A DNA stretch of 64,000 nucleotides from Pinus tabuliformis (Eukaryota > Streptophyta > Pinopsida > Pinales > Pinaceae): contig CM062804.1 of NCBI GenBank assembly GCA_031772625.1, positions 1,020,804,514 through 1,020,868,513 of the forward strand, given 5' to 3'. Position 1 is the first letter of the stretch. Every line of letters starts with the position of its first letter. The notes under the pieces are model-generated. The model saw only the letters and a program-made list of their open reading frames with translations, was not told the DNA's origin and made no database searches. The translations under genes were made by a program, and so were the position numbers. Positions 11,384 through 21,422 of the stretch are shown here, piece after piece.

Positions 11384-11504
11384 TCAAAGAGCCTGGACTA
11401 GCTCTGTCATCATCAAAGAGCCTAGACCAGCTGTGATACCATGTTGGGAATTTCTGATGGTTTCGAACAAAATTCAACAGAGCAGAACAATGCTCTGATA
11501 CCAA
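11384..11504 (-). repeat. Repeated leader, PBS and LTR-edge segment
   Basis: Where the neighbours have one leader, PBS and LTR edge, this element has overlapping repeats. TCTTCAAAGAGCCTGG (11384) is followed by ATCAAAGAGCCTAGACC (11413), then a PBS-like GCTGTGATACCA (11431-11442) and a TGTTGGGAATTTCTG LTR edge (11443). After these come a second, perfect PBS (11492-11503) and the LTR edge TGTTGGGGATTTTT (11505). Template switching during reverse transcription would produce this. Confidence 0.6.
11492..11503 (-). other. Primer binding site (initiator tRNA-Met type)
   Basis: The minus strand reads TGGTATCAGAGC next to the 5' LTR end, the standard plant copia PBS complementary to the 3' end of initiator methionine tRNA. 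One base separates it from the LTR. Confidence 0.85.
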
Positions 11505-13325
11505 TGTTGGGGATTTTTCTAGTAAAATCCCAAAAACAAACAAACAAACTGCACACAGAGACAATGATCTGTTTTTCTGCCACATGATCTTTTGCATAGG
11601 GAAGCTAACTTGTTTTCTGAGAACAGAAATTTTTCACACAAAAAAAAAAACTTTGCATTCATCAATATGAATGCCTGTTACAAAAAAAAAGTCTTCCTCT
11701 TAACAGAGGGATTACAAAACTGCTGTTACACAAGGTCTTCCTCACATGGAGGGATTCACCAACACTGCTTCAGATGCAGTTCCACAAAAAACAAAAGAGT
11801 CTTCCTCACACAGAGGGATTCACCAGAGATTATGCTGAAAAGCATCTTCCTCTTGACAGAGGGATTCACCATGACATAGTGCTGAAAAGCACCTTCCTCT
11901 TGACAAAGGGATTCACCATGACGCTGTGCTGAAAAGAACCTTCCTCTTGACAGAGGGATTCACCATGACACTGTGCTGAAAAGCACCTTCCTCTTTAACA
12001 GAGGGATTCACCAAAAATACATTTCAACCAACAAGAATTTACTCTGTCTCCTCCTAAGATTTTACACTGCTGTGTGTAAAAATCTCATTTACATTTACTG
12101 CTGTAAAAACAGAGTTTTACATATACTGTTGTAATAAAAATAAACATTTACTTACATTTACTGCTGTAAATGTAATTCCTTACATTTCATTACAAAAAAA
12201 ATCTTCTTCATTGTCGCGCTGTTGTTGTACCTCTCTTGCTCTTCATGTTCAACAAAGCATTCACTGCAATGTGTGCTTCCATTTTTCTTATTACAATGCT
12301 CCCCATGTTCTTTTATGATGGCACTGTTGTGCATATCCCTTAGTTGTTCGCTGTTGCCTTGCCTCTGCAATTCGCATTGTTGTGCATAAAAACATTTCTT
12401 TTCACCGCACTGCTGAACTTCACATTTCACCGCACTTCTGTGCATATTGCATTGCATATGTTATGAAGACAAAGCGAAAACCTTTACATGTTTTTAACGC
12501 CATGCGTATTACATTTCAGAGGGATTAATACATCCTCCACACATAATACCAAAACCTTGGATTCTTCATACGCTGCTGCGTTTCACCGTCTTTTTTTATT
12601 ACAGAAGTCAACACATCATCTATGCACTGTTGTACATCTCCCCTCATTTTTCACTGCCGCAAGCCTTTTCATTTCATTCATCCCATGTGCTAATGAAACA
12701 TTACAACAACAAGCCCTTTTGTTTTGGTTATGTAAACTGAACCCTTGCACTGTTGTGCTAGCCACAATGTTCTTCACGAAAGTCAACTTATAAAAACATA
12801 ACACGGCGTATACATATTCGTATATGTTAAAAACAAATAATAATACATGCCGTAAAAACTTAAGTGTTTTACCAACCATCTATGAATGCCATTTAATTCT
12901 CAGCATGGCGGTCAATTAATTTAGTTGGCCTTGTTGACAGAACCAGCGGTCAAACTGAATATTCACGCAATGTTCATACCCTGCAGACTTGTACGCAGCT
13001 TCGGCTTTGATCAACGGTGGACAAGACTGCTTTCAATCGGACGGTTGACGGCGATTTCGGGAGGCCCTTTCATGTTGAATGTTATGTTCCGATGGGGCAG
13101 TGGTTTTGAAAATGTCCAGAGGACCATGCGTCCAAAACTGATTGCGTTGGGGAGAGTGTACAGAAACCGCTTGTAGACCAAAGGCGGTCCGATAACTCGC
13201 GGTGGTTTTGTTGAGCTGTTTTTCCTGCTGCGTGCTGGTTGAGTCGGAAACTGACTTTGCCGCCGTCGCTGTCTGACTGTCCACGTCCGCCAACACTGCC
13301 TGCAGTTGGAATTAATATTCCAACA
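11505..13325 (-). repeat. 5' LTR of the LEAFY-carrying copia element
   Basis: It runs from TGTTGGGGATTTTT to ATTAATATTCCAACA, so the ends are TG...CA. At 1821 bp it is long for copia. It is homologous along its length to 8608-10218 and starts like the 1.13-kb LTRs nearby, although most of the body differs. If the upstream edge at 11443 is the true boundary, the LTR is 61 bp longer. All small open frames inside are non-coding. Confidence 0.85.
11834..12020. repeat. 47-bp tandem repeat inside the LTR (right copy)
   Basis: GCTGAAAAG starts at 11834, 11881, 11928 and 11975 (47-bp period). The same four-unit structure is seen in the other LTR. Confidence 0.9.
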
Positions 13326-14820
13326 TCAATTGAGTTATACTTCTCCAGGGAGGTCTTCACACAAAGGGCAGGAAGGTCTTCACACAAAGGGCCAACTGAA
13401 GTGAACAATGATAGAGAGGGTTTTTCATTTGACAATCACGGAATGTGCAAGAAATGTCCAATTTAAATCTAACATGAATAACTGTAGGTTCCATCGGTGA
13501 AATTGCAATATATGCCTTTGAAGTAAAAAAAGCCAGCAAAAATCGTTAACGACTAAACCTGGAACGCAAATAGTATTTGGGTGGGTAACCAAAATAGTTA
13601 AACGACACTCATCGTATTTTATAGATAGTGGGTCGTGGGGCTATTAAAAGACAAACATGCAGACATAGTCAAGGATAGAATATATATCTATTAGGGCAGT
13701 CAGGCTTGGGGCGATTACAAGGAAAAAAAAGACACAAAATGGTTTTATATAAATAGGTTCATAAGGAAAAGAACAGAAAATGGTTTTATATAAATAGGTT
13801 CCTGTGAGTATGTACAGAATGCAAGGGACACAAGTAGAAAGATTAGCTCCTCTCCCTCCCTTCTTTCGAAGCTCTCCATCTGCCAAAGAATCATAAAAGT
13901 AAGTTCTCGTATTGTCATTTTAGATTGAAGTGAGAAACCCAAAACGGAGTTACAATCCTGACAGTAATTAAGAGGATTTCACTTCTCAACAACAATTCGC
14001 TAGAAATGACGCAGGTCATGGAGACGTTTTCTTCCGCAAAGAAAATTACAACATGGCACAGGCCAAAAGGCTATTTAAGTACCCTTTGAAGTGTTGTGTA
14101 GTCCACACCCATTTCATATATGAGAAATGATTTGATATGCTTAGATCTAAGAAATAATTAAAAGGTACAATGGTCAGATAAATGTTTAATTTAAAGAAAA
14201 TTAAAGAAAAGAGAAGAGCAATGGTCTGGTAAACAACTATATTAATCTTGATCGACCATTTTTTCTACCCATCTCTATAGTAAAAAATATCCAATCTCTC
14301 AACCAGACTATCACATATTGTATTAGGTTTTGAATTACAATTTCAATCAAATTTCATTTGGAATTCAAAAATAAAGTTAGAATCTGAATACCAATTGAAG
14401 AACCACTTCTAACTTTCACCCACACCACACCTAGATCAAGGGTACTTCTAGCTGATACAATGTATTAAATAATTTCAGGCCACCAATGTTGCCGTGGCCC
14501 ATAGATCCATCAACACTGTCGTTAGTAAGAAATGATATGCCTGGCAACACAATTTCATTGCCTTTACGCATTCAACATAGGTTCATTGTCTTTACACATT
14601 AGATTTGTGCAGCAACAGCCAGTGTTTGAATCCTCCCTCCGCTCCTCGCTTTCGTCCGCGCTGCAACCTCTGTCTGAGCACTAAAAATTTGAGCAATATG
14701 AGCACGTGCAAAGGCCAGAGGCACAAGGAAAAGCCATTAACTCCATCTCTCCCGAACCCATCCTTTTATAACATGCATCTGCTATCAGAATATCGCTCTT
14801 CTATTAGAAATATTAATGGA
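13326..14820. other. Intergenic DNA between two copia insertions
   Basis: No gene recognised. It holds a 23-bp duplication (AGGTCTTCACACAAAGGGC at about 13351 and 13374) and a 51-bp one (AAAATGGTTTTATATAAATA at 13737 and about 13778). The 94-codon frame at 14605-14889 crosses into the next LTR and is not credible. Confidence 0.5.
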
Positions 14821-14825
14821 ATTCA
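14821..14825. other. Target-site duplication, left copy (ATTCA)
   Basis: ATTCA immediately precedes the first LTR and recurs immediately after the third LTR (26892-26896). The middle LTR has no such flanks. The whole composite therefore descends from one insertion. Confidence 0.85.
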
Positions 14826-15953
14826 TGTCGGGAATTTCTGGTTATTCCAAACAAAATACAGTGGAAAAATCCTCTGTTTCCACTGTTGAAAATTTTCTGA
14901 TAAATTCCAAAACAACAAAAATATGCACAGAGAGTAATACTCTGTTTTTTGATAATTCAAAAACACAAGAACAGAGCGTAAAATAATACTCTATTTTGCC
15001 TCAGGATCAAAAATTGATCAAAATAATACTTTGTCTTTGACGCAGAAAAATACTCTGTTTTTAACTCAAAAAAACAGAAAAATTCGTTCTCTGGAAACGG
15101 TGTTGCAGCAACACAGTTTTTTTCTCAGTTGCTGTTCGTAGTGTTGCAGCAACGCTGTTCGTGGTGTTGCAGCAACGTAAAATTTTCAGTTGCTGTTCGT
15201 GGTGTTGCAGCAACGGGGATTTTTGACGTCAAGTATTTTTCGACTTATGATGTAACAGCAACAGGAAATTTTTGACAAGATAACTTTTGGTGTAACAGCA
15301 ACGCACAGAAAGAAATTTCTATTTATGAAAATAAACTAACTGATAAAATAAGTCTTCCTCACGTAGAGGGATCTTCACAAAATATTATGCTAAAGAGCAT
15401 CTTCCTCTTGACAGAGGGATTACAACAGGAACGCTTCAGTTCCAGAAAACAACTATCTCAGAAAATTTCAGCACTGCTGTGCAATACAAAAAAAAACTCT
15501 CTTGTTCTACACTGCTGTGTGCTCCCCTTTGCTCTCTATCTCTCTATTTTCTACTTCTGTTTCTGTTTCTATTTATAGTGCGGGAAAGGGTCTTCACCGC
15601 TTTAACTTGCTGATAAAGTTTCTGTTGTTCATAATTAACAGATTTGATCTTTTGCTGTATTTCTTGAGTCGGTGGTGCTGAAATCTATGGCTAGTAAATG
15701 CTGCTACGGCTCGAGAATGGTTCTTTTTCTGTTTCAGCCGTTCTGCCCATTAATACGGTTGTTGAAAAGTAACGGTGTGGCGCTGGATCTGATCTTCTTC
15801 CTTCTGGAAACACAAAAATAATTAAAGAGTGAAAAGATGGTAATGGCGGTGACATAAAAGATCGGGAGAAAATGTGGGGCGCCGGATCACGACAAATGAA
15901 TAAAGTAAAATAGCTGTTGCTGCTGCACAGCAGTTGGAATTAATATTCCAACA
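14826..15953 (-). repeat. LTR 1 of the composite (1128 bp)
   Basis: It runs from TGTCGGGAATTTCTGG to ATTAATATTCCAACA. On the minus strand it starts TGTTGGAATATTAATTCC and ends CCCGACA. The region 15105-15215 holds a cluster of near-palindromes GTTGCAGCAAC. The TAA of the start sequence doubles as the polyprotein stop codon. Confidence 0.95.
15571..15578 (-). promoter_or_regulatory. LTR TATA box
   Basis: The minus strand reads CTATAAAT inside CACTATAAATAG, a canonical TATA box in the expected part of the LTR. The same box is at 21040-21047 and 26509-26516 in LTRs 2 and 3. Confidence 0.65.
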
Positions 15954-18900
15954 CTCCCCTTTTAATTTCAACTGCTGGGTTATCAGTCATACCCAGAAGT
16001 TTCCTTAAAAACTCAAAACTTTTCTGATCCAATGGCTTTGTCAGAATATCTGCAACCTGTTCCTGAGTCCTGCAATGTTGTAAAATGATTTCTCCATTGT
16101 TCACCAATTCTCTGATGTAGTGAAACTTTGTGTCTATGTGTTTTGTTCTCTTGTGGAATACAGAGTTCTTGGATAATGCAATAGCTGAGCTATTGTCACA
16201 AAAAATAACTGTTGTTGTTGCCTGCTCCTGGCATAGACTTCTCAACATTCTCCTCATCCAAACCGCTTGACATGCTGCTGCTGTAGCTGCCACATACTCT
16301 GCTTCTGCTGTAGACAATGCCACAATTGGCTGTTTCTTGGAAGCCCATGAAATGGCTCCTGAACCTATGTGAAAAATGTAACCAGATGTGCTTTTCTGGT
16401 CATCTACACTTCCAGCCCAATCACTATCTGTGTATCCAACTAAATCTAAACATTCTGAAACAGTATAAAATATGCCATACCTTTTTGTACCTTTAACATA
16501 CCTCAGAATTCTCTTTGCTGCCTGCTAATGTGTTTCTTTTGGCTTCTCCATGAATCTGGAAATTAAACTAACAACATACATTATGTCTGGCCTAGTTGCA
16601 GTCAAGTACATGAGGCTGCCAACTATGCTCTTGTACACACTAGGGTCAAAATCTTTGTTGCTGTCCTCTTTGCTGAGTTTTAATCCCATCACTGTGGGAG
16701 TGATTGCTGCCTTGCTGTCCTGCATGTTAAATCTGCTCAACACTTCATTTAAATATTTAGCCTGTGAAATAAAAATTCCATTTTTATTTTGATCTACTTC
16801 TATTCCTAAGAAGTATCTCAGCAAACCCATGTCAGTCATCTCAAATTCTTCTTTCATGACTGATTTGAAATTTTCAATGAGGTAGTCATCATTACCTGTA
16901 AAAATCACATCATCAACATATAACACAACTATTAAAATTTTACAGTCTTTTTCTTTGATGTAAACAGTGGGTTCTCCCTCACACTTCTCAAATCCGTTCT
17001 CTAGTAGATAGGAATCTATCCTACTGTACCACGCTCTTGGTGCTTGCTTCAGCCCATAAAGAGCTTTCTTCAATCTGCAGACTTTGTGCTCTTGGCCTTT
17101 CTTCTCATAGCCTAGAGGTTGCTCGATGTAAACCTCTTCCATTAATACTCCATTTAAGAATGTTGACTTCACGTCCATTTGGTAAACTTTCCATTTGTCT
17201 TGTGCTGCTATGGACAACACTGCTCTTACTGTTTCCATTCTTGCAACTGGTGCGAAAGTCTCCTCATAATCTCTCCCATATTGCTGCTTGTATCCCTTGA
17301 CAACAAGTCTTGCCTTATGCCTTTCTATCTTGCCTTCAACATTACTCTTGGTCTTGTACACCCATTTAACTCCAATGACTTCTTTACCTTTTGGTAAATC
17401 AACTAAATCCCATGTCTTATTTCTTTCTATGGCATTCATCTCCTCATCCATAGCTTCTATCCATTTCTTATCTTTAATTGCATCTTCAAAATGAACAGGG
17501 TCATCAACGTGACAATACAAAGCAAACAGGGAATTCATTCCTTCATCATAAATATCACTTAAATTTCTGAATTTCTTACCTCTTTCATTCGGTGTGCAAG
17601 TGCTTGTAGATGCACTTGAATTTCCTCCTTGTGGTGTGCTTGGAGAAGCACTCTCATTTCTCCTCAAGAGTGTGTCTTGCTGTTCTGTTGTTGGCACTGC
17701 TGTTTGGGGATGTGCTTCAGCCAACTCCTCATCATCATCATCATGAGACAAATAGTTTTTAACATTAACTGTTTTCTCTATGCTTCCATCCCAAGCTTCC
17801 TCTTCAATAAATTGAACATCTCTGCTCACAAAAAACTTCTAGGTGGATGGGATATATAACCTGTAAGCTTTGGATTCTTCACTGTATCCAATGAAAATAC
17901 ATTTCTCCCCTTTGCTGTCCAATTTCTTCCTTAGCTGATCTGGAATGTGTGCATAAGCCACACAACCAAAAACTTTCATGTGGGTGACTCCTTGCTTTCT
18001 CCTACTCCATGCTTCTTCTGGCACTTTGTTCATCACTGCTTTTGTAGGACATCTATTCAAAATATATACTGCACAGTGTACAGCTTCAGCCCAATAATCA
18101 TTTGGCAAATGCTTTGCCTTCAACATGCTCCTTGCCATATCCATGATTGTTCTGTTTTTTCTTTCAGCAACTCCATTTTGCTGCGGGGTGTATCTTGCTG
18201 TAAATTGCTTATGAATTCCATTTTCTCTGCAAAAACGTAAAAATTATTTGGAGATATACTCACCTCCTTTGTCAGTTCTCAAAACCTTGATACGTAGCCC
18301 ACTTTGATTTTCTACAAGTGCTTTGAAATTTTGGAATTTTTCAAACACTTCACTCTTATTCTTCAGAAAATAAACCCAAGTCTTTCTAGTAAAGTCATCA
18401 ATAAATGTTAGAAAATATTGGCTGCCTGCAAGTGATGGAGCTTGCATTGGTCCACATAAATCTAAGTGGACAATTTCTAAAGGTGCTTTTGCCTTTATGC
18501 TTTTCCCAGTTGGAAAACTTTCTCTGTGTTGTTTTCCCAATATATAGCCTTCACAAAGGCTGTCTGGCTTTTCTATCAATGGTAATCCTCTTACCATTTC
18601 TTTTCTACTCAACAAATTAAGACCTCCAAAGTTGAAATGTCCAAATCTCAAATGCCACAACCAATTTTCATCCTTTGGTACACTTTGGAGAGCCTCTTGT
18701 GTCACTGTTGCAATTACTTCTTTATTTTTCAGATCTGCCCTTATTCTGAGAGGGAACATCCTGTTCCTTGTCATCTTCACTTCAGCAATACAACGTTTGC
18801 TGGGTAATCTGTCCATGATGGTGCATACATCATTCTCAAAGAAAACATTGTAACCCTTCTGAACAAGCTGTCCAATACTCAAGAGATTACACTTCATTCC

Positions 18901-20118
18901 AGGAACATAATAGACATCTGTTATGGTTTTCTTTTCACCTTTCTTTGTAAATATTTTAACTTCTCATTTTCCCATAACAGAAATTTTACTATCAGTCCCA
19001 AGTGTGACTTGTGACTGCACACTCTGATCTAAAGCAGAAAACAGGGCTATGTTTCCTGTCATATGGTTGCTGCAACCAGAATCTAGAAACCATATATCTT
19101 CACTGTTTGTCTCAGCCATATTACAAACTAACAACACATTATCTTTACTGATATTTTCTCTAGTGATATTTGCACTAGATCTATTACTCATATCATGCTG
19201 CTTTTTCCTACATTCATTTGCATAGTGCCCATATTTTTTACAATAATAACATTGGACATTGGATTTTTCATACCTTTGTCCTTGAGCATGATGTTGTCCA
19301 CTTTGCTGACTGCTGCCATGGCCTTGGTTCTGATTTGGATTGCTGCCTCTTCCTTGAACGTTTGCTGGACTGTTTCTTCCGCCTCTGTATTGGGTTCTGC
19401 CTCTTCCTCTCTTGTTTCCTCTGCCTTGACCTCTTCCTCTTCCAAATGACATCTGGGACTTGAATGCTTGCTCTAGAAATGAGTTTTCATTTCTACTCAA
19501 CCTCTATTCATGTGTTATCAGTGATGCATGAAGTTCATCAACTGAAAAATTTGAGAGATCCTTTGTCTCTTCTATGGTGGTGACAATCACATCAAACTTT
19601 GAGGGTAGGCACCCCAATAGTTTCTCCACAATCCTTCTTTTTTCAAGAGTTTCTCCATGAGACCTTATCTGTGTGACCAAACCAATTGCTTGTGTGAAGA
19701 ATGAGTCAATATTGTCTGACTCCTTCATACGCAAGTTCTCAAAATCTTTCCTCAGCAACTGTAGTTTTGTTGTCTTCACTTTCTCCATGCCTTGATAGGC
19801 TGTCTTGAGAGTTTGCCATGCTTCTCTGGATGTATTGGCTGCTGTTATCCTCGGAAACACACTCTCATGCACTGCTTGATATAAGAATACAAGGGCTTTT
19901 GAGTCTTTCTTCTTATTGCTCTTCAACAACTCTTTCTCTGCCTGAGTTAATCCAATAAACGCTTCTTCATTTGCTGGCTCTTCAAATCCATATTCAACAA
20001 GTTCCCATAAATCTTGTGAGGCAAACACGGCTTTCATGGTTATTGCCCAGTAGTCATAATTTTTCCCATTGAACTGTGGGAGCTGGGTATTAAACATACC
20101 CACGCTGGTGCTGGCCAT
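15940..20118 (-). pseudogene. Copia gag-pol polyprotein I, five nonsense codons
   Basis: One frame of 1392 codons from ATG at 20118 to TAA at 15940-15942, which lies inside the LTR. Domains in order: UBN2-type gag; zinc knuckle CYYCKKYGHYANEC (about 289-302); aspartic protease FLDSGCSNHMTG (about 343); integrase zinc finger, core DD35E (D552, D615, E650) and hinge; RT with YVDD (about 1065); RNase H with TDSDWAGS (about 1230) and the ALSTAEAEYVAA helix. Nonsense codons lie at 19504-19506 (CAG to TAG), 18964-18966 (GGA to TGA), 18244-18246 (GAA to TAA), 17839-17841 and 16525-16527 (TGG to TAG). There is no frameshift relative to copy II. The last Cys of the integrase zinc finger is Tyr here (18544-18546). 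The copy is inactive. Confidence 0.93.
15954..15964 (-). other. Polypurine tract of interior I
   Basis: The minus strand AAAAGGGGAG abuts the LTR start TGTTGG. Confidence 0.9.
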
Positions 20119-20281
20119 TCTTGTAATACTTGACTCTAAAAAAAATCACTTAATTGTCTTCAGCAGCTACACAAAAACTAATCTGAAAAATACCTTGACA
20201 GCGTTTTCGCTCTGCTGGATAATCTGCTGCAGCAACAAATCTTCTTTCAACTTCTTTGATGTCTTCAAAGAGCCTGGACAA

Positions 20282-20293
20282 GCTCTGATACCA
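20282..20293 (-). other. Primer binding site of interior I
   Basis: The minus strand TGGTATCAGAGC directly abuts the LTR end CCCGACA: initiator tRNA-Met type. Confidence 0.92.
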
Positions 20294-21422
20294 TGTCGGG
20301 AATTTCTGGTTATTCCAAACAAAATACAGTGGAAAAATCCTCTGTTTCCACTGTTGAAAATTTTCTGATAAATTCCAAAACAACAAAAATATGCACAGAG
20401 AGTAATACTCTGTTTTCTGATAATTCAAAAACACAAGAACAGAGCGTAAAATAATACTCTATTTTGCCTCAGGATCAAAAATTGATCAAAATAATAATTT
20501 GCCTTTGACGCAGAAAAATACTCTGTTTTTAACTCAAAAAAACAGAAAAATTCGTTCTCTGGAAACAGTGTTGCAGCAACACAGTTTTTTTCTCAGTTGT
20601 TGTTCGTAGTGTTGCAGCAACGTTGTTCGTGGTGTTGCAACAACGTAAAATTTTCAGTTGCTGTTCATGGTGTTGCAGCAATGGGGATTTTTGACGTCAA
20701 GTATTTTTCGACTTACGATGTAACAGCAACAGGAAATTTTTGACAAGATAACTTTTGGTGTAACAGCAACACACAGAAAGAAAATTTCTATTTATGAAAA
20801 TAAACTAACTGATAAAATAAGTCTTCCTTACGTAGAGGGATCTTCACAAAATATTATGCTAAAGAGCATCTTCCTCTTGACAGAGGGATTACAACAGGAA
20901 CGCTTCAGTTCCAGAAAACAACTATCTCAGAAAATTTCAGCACTGCTGTGCAATACAAAAAAAAACTCTCTTGTTCTACACTGCTGTGTGTTCCCCTTTG
21001 CTCTCTATCTCTCTATTTTCTACTTCTGTTTCAGTTTCTATTTATAGTGTGGGAAAGGGTCTTCACCGCTTTAACTTGCTGATAAAGTTTCTGCTGTTCA
21101 TAATTAACAGATTTGATCTTTTGCTGTATTTCTTGAGTCGGTGGTGATGAAATCTATGGCTAGTAAATGCTGCTACGGCTCGAGAATGGTTCTTTTTCTG
21201 TTTCAGCCGTTCTGCCCATTAATACGGTTGTTGAAAAGTAACGGTGTGGCGCTGGATCTGATCTTCTTCCTTCTGGAAACACAAAAATAATTAAAGAGTG
21301 AAAAGATGGTAATGGCGGTGACATAAAAGATCGGGAGAAAATGTGGGGCGCCGGATCATGACAAATGAATAAAGTAAAATAGTTGTTGCTGCTGCACAGC
21401 AGTTGGAATTGATATTCCAACA
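20294..21422 (-). repeat. LTR 2, shared by both units (1129 bp)
   Basis: It serves as 5' LTR of unit I and 3' LTR of unit II and has no flanking target duplication. About 20 differences from LTR 1 are visible, mostly C-to-T or G-to-A transitions, plus one 1-bp indel near 20782. One change turns TATTAA of the start sequence into TATCAA and removes the polyprotein stop of unit II. Confidence 0.93.

Larger units (their letters stand above)
8608..13325 (-). mobile_element. Non-autonomous Ty1/copia element carrying a LEAFY fragment
   Basis: Two long, clearly homologous LTRs (8608-10218, truncated at its outer end, and 11505-13325) flank only about 1.3 kb of interior. Read on the minus strand the order is 5' LTR, PBS, gag N-terminus, pol hinge, LEAFY-family fragment, last part of RNase H, polypurine tract, 3' LTR. 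The gag C-terminus, protease, integrase core and most of RT/RNase H are missing, so it could not move by itself. Its termini, PBS and polypurine tract match the composite element at 14826-26891, a plausible relative of its helper. The LTRs differ by a few percent by eye, more than the neighbour's, so this insertion looks older. No target duplication can be read because the left end is lost. Confidence 0.88.

Noticed and set aside
11492-11503. A tRNA gene at the tRNA-like sequences
   Set aside because: Only the 12-nt primer-binding complement is present; no cloverleaf or internal promoter boxes were found.
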